Origin: Streptomyces tirandamycinicus
Lineage (GTDB): Bacteria > Actinomycetota > Actinomycetes > Streptomycetales > Streptomycetaceae
NCBI RefSeq assembly: GCF_003097515.1
Contig: NZ_CP029188.1
Coordinates: 3,660,501 to 3,724,500 of the forward strand
Reading direction: 5' to 3'
DNA length: 64,000 nt
The translations under genes were made by a program, and so were the position numbers. Shown here piece by piece: positions 60,211 to 64,000 of this stretch (positions are counted from its first letter, which is position 1; every line of letters starts with the position of its first letter). The notes under the pieces are model-generated. The model worked only from the letters and a program-made list of their open reading frames with translations. It was not told the DNA's origin and did not search any database.

Positions 60211-60408
60211 ATGGAGAGCGGTCCGGCGATCTTCGCGGGTACGGCATTCACGCTGTTCGGAGCCGCACTGCTGATATGGACGGGAGCGCGGGTCCGGCAC
60301 CGGGCCCCGGTCGCGCACGGCGTGAATCCCGCCACGGCCGCAACCCTGACCACGATCTTCGGCACCGCTTTCCTGCTCGCCGGCGTCTGGTGCCTCAGCC
60401 GCGTCTGA
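60211..60408 (+). CDS. Small two-helix membrane protein
   Basis: This is a 65-residue protein with two hydrophobic helices (about 6-25 and 42-60) joined by a short basic loop RVRHRAPVAHG. An AGGAGACGGGG site precedes the ATG. It has no named domain. Small proteins of this type occur upstream of topA in other Streptomyces, but I know no tested function. Confidence 0.78.
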   Translation: MESGPAIFAGTAFTLFGAALLIWTGARVRHRAPVAHGVNPATAATLTTIFGTAFLLAGVWCLSRV

Positions 60409-60523
60409 ACGCCTCGCGGCCCTCGTCCGGTCGCCTTCTCCCGCCGATCGCCATGGGAGTCCGGGCGGCAGGAATGCCCGGAGTCGGGTTACCGTTCGAG
60501 TGGCCGTTGCGAACTTTTGCCGT

Positions 60524-60608
60524 TTGACACGGGGGCGGGTTGTACCGTCACACTCCGCAGCGACAGCAAAGTGCAGTACGGCCGTACGCCGTACGTTGTA
60601 CGCCGTAC
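60524..60608 (+). promoter_or_regulatory. topA: topA promoter region with GTACGCCGTAC repeats
   Basis: TTGACA at 60524-60529 is a good -35 box; the matching -10 is weak. TACGGCCGTA (60577-60586) is a perfect palindrome, and GTACGCCGTAC occurs twice, 14 bp apart (60584-60594 and 60598-60608). The topA promoter is known to respond to supercoiling in Streptomyces; these repeats could be part of that response. Confidence 0.55.
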
Positions 60609-60644
60609 GAGCCCACCGAGCGTCGACCGGAGAGAAGAGCGAAG

Positions 60645-63566
60645 TTGTCCCCGACCAGCGAGACCGCACAGGGCGGCCGCCGACTCGTCATCGTCGAGTC
60701 GCCTGCCAAGGCGAAGACGATCAAGGGCTATCTGGGCCCCGGCTATGTCGTCGAGGCAAGCGTCGGGCACATCCGCGACCTCCCGAACGGCGCCGCCGAG
60801 GTCCCCGAGAAGTACACCGGCGAGGTGCGGCGTCTCGGGGTGGACGTCGAGCACGACTTCCAGCCGATCTACGTCGTCAACGCGGACAAGAAGGCGCAGG
60901 TCAGAAAGCTCAAGGAGCAGCTGGCCGGCTCGGACGAGCTCTACCTCGCCACCGATGAGGACCGCGAGGGCGAGGCCATCGCCTGGCACCTGCTGGAGGT
61001 CCTCAAGCCCAAGGTCCCGGTCAAGCGGATGGTCTTCCACGAGATCACCAAGGCCGCGATCCAGGAGGCCGTCGCCAACCCGCGCGAGCTCAACAAGCGC
61101 ATGGTCGACGCCCAGGAGACCCGCCGCATCCTCGACCGCCTCTACGGCTACGAGGTCTCGCCGGTCCTCTGGAAGAAGGTCATGCCGCGGCTGTCCGCGG
61201 GCCGTGTCCAGTCCGTGGCCACCCGCCTCGTCGTCGAGCGCGAGCGTGAGCGCATCGCCTTCCGCTCCGCCGAGTACTGGGACCTGACCGGCACGTTCTC
61301 CGCGGGCCGCGCCGGATGGGGGGCCGCCCCGGAGGCCGGTGGAGCGTCCGACCCGGCCGCCTTCACCGCCCGGCTGGCCAGTGTCGACGGACGGCGCGTC
61401 GCCCAGGGCCGTGACTTCGGCCCGGACGGACGGCTCAAGTCGGACCAGGTGCTCCACCTCGACGAGGCGAACGCGCGCGCCCTGAAGGCGGCGCTGGAGA
61501 ACGCGGCGTTCTCGGTCCGCTCCGTCGAGTCCAAGCCGTACCGCCGCTCGCCGTACGCCCCGTTCCGTACGACGACGCTCCAGCAGGAGGCCTCGCGCAA
61601 GCTCGGCTTCGGGGCGAAGGCGACGATGCAGATCGCGCAGAAGCTGTACGAGAACGGCTTCATCACCTATATGCGTACGGACTCGACCACGCTCTCCGAC
61701 ACCGCGGTCGCGGCGGCCCGAGCGCAGGTCACCCAGCTGTACGGCGGCGACTACCTGCCCGAGAAGCCGCGCACGTACGCCGGGAAGGTCAAGAACGCCC
61801 AGGAGGCGCACGAGGCCATCCGCCCCTCGGGTGACCGCTTCCGCACCCCGGCCGAGACCGGTCTGACCGGCGACCAGTTCCGTCTCTACGAGCTGATCTG
61901 GAAGCGGACCGTCGCCTCCCAGATGAAGGACGCGGTCGGCAACTCCGTCACCGTCAGGATCGGCGGCACCGGCTCGGACGGTCGTGACGCCGAGTTCTCG
62001 GCCTCCGGCAAGACCATCACGTTCCACGGTTTCATGAAGGCGTACGTCGAGGGCGCCGACGATCCGAACGCGGAGCTGGACGACCGTGAGCGCCGGCTGC
62101 CGCAGGTCGCCGAGGGCGACCCGCTCACCGCCGAGGAGATCACGGCGGACGGGCACGCCACCAAGCCCCCGGCCCGCTACACCGAGGCCAGCCTGGTCAA
62201 GGAGCTGGAGGAGCGCGAGATCGGCCGCCCGTCGACGTACGCGTCGATCATCGGCACCATCCTCGACCGCGGCTACGTCTTCAAGAAGGGCACGGCACTG
62301 GTGCCGTCCTTCCTCTCCTTCGCCGTGGTCAACCTGCTGGAGAAGCACTTCGGCCGGCTCGTCGACTACGACTTCACCGCCAGGATGGAGGACGACCTCG
62401 ACCGCATCGCGCGGGGCGAGGCCCAGGCGGTGCCGTGGCTGAGGCGCTTCTACTTCGGCGAGACGGTGCCCGGCGGCGGCTTCGCCGCGGGGGCCGAGGG
62501 CGGTGCCGCAGAGGCCGGCAACGGCGACGGCGACCACCTCGGCGGACTCAAGGAGCTCGTCACCGACCTCGGCGCGATCGACGCCCGGGAGATCTCGTCC
62601 TTCCCGGTCGGCAGCGGCATCGTGCTGCGGGTCGGCCGCTACGGCCCGTACGTCGAGCGGGGCGAGAAGGACGCCGAGGGCCACCAGCGCGCCGACGTGC
62701 CGGCCGACCTCGCGCCGGACGAGCTGACCGTCGAGCTCGCCGAGGAGCTGCTGGCCAAGCCGAGCGGGGACTTCGAGCTGGGCAAGGACCCCGAGACCGG
62801 CCACGAGATCGTCGCGAAGGACGGCCGCTACGGTCCGTACGTCACCGAGATCCTGCCCGAGGGCACGCCGAGGACCGGCAAGAACGCGGTGAAGCCGCGG
62901 ACCGCATCGCTCTTCAAGTCGATGGCCCTCGACACGGTGACCCTCGAGGACGCACTCAGGCTGATGTCGCTGCCGCGCGTCGTCGGCACGGACGCCGAGG
63001 GCGTCGAGATCACCGCGCAGAACGGCCGCTACGGCCCGTATCTGAAGAAGGGCACGGACTCCCGCTCCCTGGAGACCGAGGACCAGATCTTCGGCATCAC
63101 GCTGGACGAGGCGCTGGCGATCTACGCGCAGCCCAAGCAGCGCGGCCGGGCGGCCGCCAAACCGCCGCTGAAGGAGCTCGGCACGGATCCGGTGAGCGAG
63201 CGTCCGGTCGTGGTGAAGGACGGCCGCTTCGGCCCGTACGTCACCGACGGCGAGACCAACGCGACCCTGCGGACCGGTGACAGCGTCGAGACCATCACAC
63301 CGGAGCGCGGTTACGAACTGCTCGCCGAGAAGCGCGCCAAGGGCCCGGTGAAGAAGGCCGCCAAGAAGGCCCCCGCGAAGAAGGCGGCGGCCAAGAAGAC
63401 GGCGGCCAAGAAGACCGCGGCGAAGAAGACGACCGCGGCGAAGACGGCCACCAGGAAGACCGCGGCCAAGAAGACGACCGCGGCGAAGACCACCGCGGCG
63501 AAGACGGCCGCCAAGAAGGCCACGGCCGACCGGACCGCGGCGAACACGGCGTCCTCGGACGCCTAG
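60645..63566 (+). CDS. topA: DNA topoisomerase I with lysine-repeat tail
   Basis: This 973-residue type IA topoisomerase starts at TTG 60645, where the family N-terminus (SPTSETA, then RRLVIVESPAKAKT) begins. The Toprim motif TDEDREGEAIAWHL and the catalytic Y342 in ITYMRTDST are intact. The C-terminal part has repeated RYGPY domains in place of zinc fingers, then about 70 residues of Lys/Ala repeats (AKKTAAKK). This tail is known to increase processivity in Streptomyces. It removes negative supercoils. Confidence 0.97.
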   Translation: MSPTSETAQGGRRLVIVESPAKAKTIKGYLGPGYVVEASVGHIRDLPNGAAEVPEKYTGEVRRLGVDVEHDFQPIYVVNADKKAQVRKLKEQLAGSDELYLATDEDREGEAIAWHLLEVLKPKVPVKRMVFHEITKAAIQEAVANPRELNKRMVDAQETRRILDRLYGYEVSPVLWKKVMPRLSAGRVQSVATRLVVERERERIAFRSAEYWDLTGTFSAGRAGWGAAPEAGGASDPAAFTARLASVDGRRVAQGRDFGPDGRLKSDQVLHLDEANARALKAALENAAFSVRSVESKPYRRSPYAPFRTTTLQQEASRKLGFGAKATMQIAQKLYENGFITYMRTDSTTLSDTAVAAARAQVTQLYGGDYLPEKPRTYAGKVKNAQEAHEAIRPSGDRFRTPAETGLTGDQFRLYELIWKRTVASQMKDAVGNSVTVRIGGTGSDGRDAEFSASGKTITFHGFMKAYVEGADDPNAELDDRERRLPQVAEGDPLTAEEITADGHATKPPARYTEASLVKELEEREIGRPSTYASIIGTILDRGYVFKKGTALVPSFLSFAVVNLLEKHFGRLVDYDFTARMEDDLDRIARGEAQAVPWLRRFYFGETVPGGGFAAGAEGGAAEAGNGDGDHLGGLKELVTDLGAIDAREISSFPVGSGIVLRVGRYGPYVERGEKDAEGHQRADVPADLAPDELTVELAEELLAKPSGDFELGKDPETGHEIVAKDGRYGPYVTEILPEGTPRTGKNAVKPRTASLFKSMALDTVTLEDALRLMSLPRVVGTDAEGVEITAQNGRYGPYLKKGTDSRSLETEDQIFGITLDEALAIYAQPKQRGRAAAKPPLKELGTDPVSERPVVVKDGRFGPYVTDGETNATLRTGDSVETITPERGYELLAEKRAKGPVKKAAKKAPAKKAAAKKTAAKKTAAKKTTAAKTATRKTAAKKTTAAKTTAAKTAAKKATADRTAANTASSDA

Positions 63567-63604
63567 CGCGGCCGGCACGGCGCCGCCGGCACACGAGCCC
63601 GGGC

Positions 63605-63640
63605 GAGGGGCGCCCCGCGGAGCACCGCGGGACGCCCCTC
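63605..63640 (+). terminator. Hairpin after topA
   Basis: GAGGGGCG (63605-63612) pairs with CGCCCCTC (63633-63640) and an inner CCGCGG pairs with CCGCGG. It lies 39 bp after the topA stop. Confidence 0.75.
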
Positions 63641-63720
63641 CGTCGTCTCACCGGGTGCTCGCCGCCCGTTTGTTCGGGCGGGGCCTCCGAGGAGCGACCT
63701 CCTCCGGATAGGCTGGGCGG

Positions 63721-64000
63721 ATGACGCGAGCCGAGCAGCCAACGGCCCAGAGCCCCACCTCTGAACCCGAAGCCCGTGCCGCCGACGCACTGGCCGCGGA
63801 CTCACGCGAGCGCGCCGTACGGTCGCTGCTGCGCGTGCCCGCGCTGCGGCGGCTGTGGAGTGCGCATGTCGCCGGCGGCACCGGTGACGCCCTCGCCCTC
63901 CTGGTGCTGGTCCTCCTCGCGCTCCAGACGGCGGTCGCCGAAGGAGCCTTCGGCGGCGGATACCGGGGCGCGGCGTTCGCCGTCGCCGCCGTCTTCGGGG
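63721..64000 (+). CDS. tmk: N-terminus of MFS-type/dTMP kinase fusion (cut by window)
   Basis: The frame starts at ATG 63721 and runs off the window. About 40 disordered residues precede SLLRVPALRRLWSAHVAGGTGDAL and a hydrophobic helix LLVLVLLALQTAV, the usual beginning of an MFS transporter. In Streptomyces the gene after topA is a long fusion of an MFS domain with thymidylate kinase, and the start fits that protein. The kinase itself is not in the window, so the symbol rests on context. Confidence 0.7.
   Translation, partial: MTRAEQPTAQSPTSEPEARAADALAADSRERAVRSLLRVPALRRLWSAHVAGGTGDALALLVLVLLALQTAVAEGAFGGGYRGAAFAVAAVFG

Noticed and set aside
56693..60247. A 1,184-codon reverse frame
   Set aside because: It is antisense to the lipoprotein and methyltransferase genes; no motif.

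Overview
The window is high-GC actinobacterial DNA and almost certainly Streptomyces. It carries bldG with its anti-sigma partner, wblA, a Streptomyces-type crp, a topA with a long lysine-repeat tail, GTG/TTG starts with strong GGAGG-type ribosome sites, and rare TTA codons. It falls into two parts.

Part 1, about 1 to 12,047, is an integrated actinomycete integrative and conjugative element (AICE). Its left end lies outside the window; its right end is at a tRNA-Pro(CGG) gene. From left to right it has an XRE-type regulator (cut by the window edge), a small GntR-type repressor, a phased operator array, a long leader with a tRNA-like T-arm hairpin, a tightly coupled transfer operon (small proteins, DUF2637 membrane protein, zinc protein, FtsK/TraB-like translocase), a palindrome cluster that looks like the transfer locus, spread-type membrane proteins, a primase-polymerase/DUF3631 replication module ending in an iteron-rich origin, then xis, int and the attachment tRNA. 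This is the Prim-Pol replication type of AICE.

Part 2, 12 to 64 kb, is core chromosome. Its gene order closely parallels, from memory of family context, the M. tuberculosis stretch from topA (Rv3646c) to ponA2 (Rv3682) and its neighbours. The order is: metallophosphoesterase, mannosyltransferase pair (one frameshifted), GatB/YqeY, bifunctional PBP, WblA, two GET3/ArsA-like ATPases, DUF4177, RidA, NUDIX, MBL hydrolase, Crp, endonuclease III, CoA-type NUDIX, MarP protease, alpha/beta hydrolase, holin-like protein, NhaA and acetyl-CoA synthetase. Next come a SulP-STAS-carbonic anhydrase fusion, a deacetylase-like lipoprotein, a CooC-like ATPase, a degenerate Fic-like protein and a HAD phosphatase. 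After these come a complete Tad/Flp pilus operon headed by Ssd, a DUF1998 helicase divergent from bldG, H+-pyrophosphatase, a lipoprotein, a methyltransferase, topoisomerase I and the start of an MFS/dTMP-kinase fusion.

Functionally, the core block combines cell-envelope assembly, redox/developmental regulation (WblA, Crp, BldG), DNA repair and topology, and a Tad pilus system. Intergenic gaps are unusually rich in short tandem repeats (15, 18, 26 and 47 bp units) and strong hairpin terminators.

The most interesting non-coding signals are in the AICE. They are an origin with 12 CCGCTAC iterons flanked by mirrored triplets, a transfer-locus candidate using the same CCGCTA core, and 10-bp-phased operator repeats before a structured leader.
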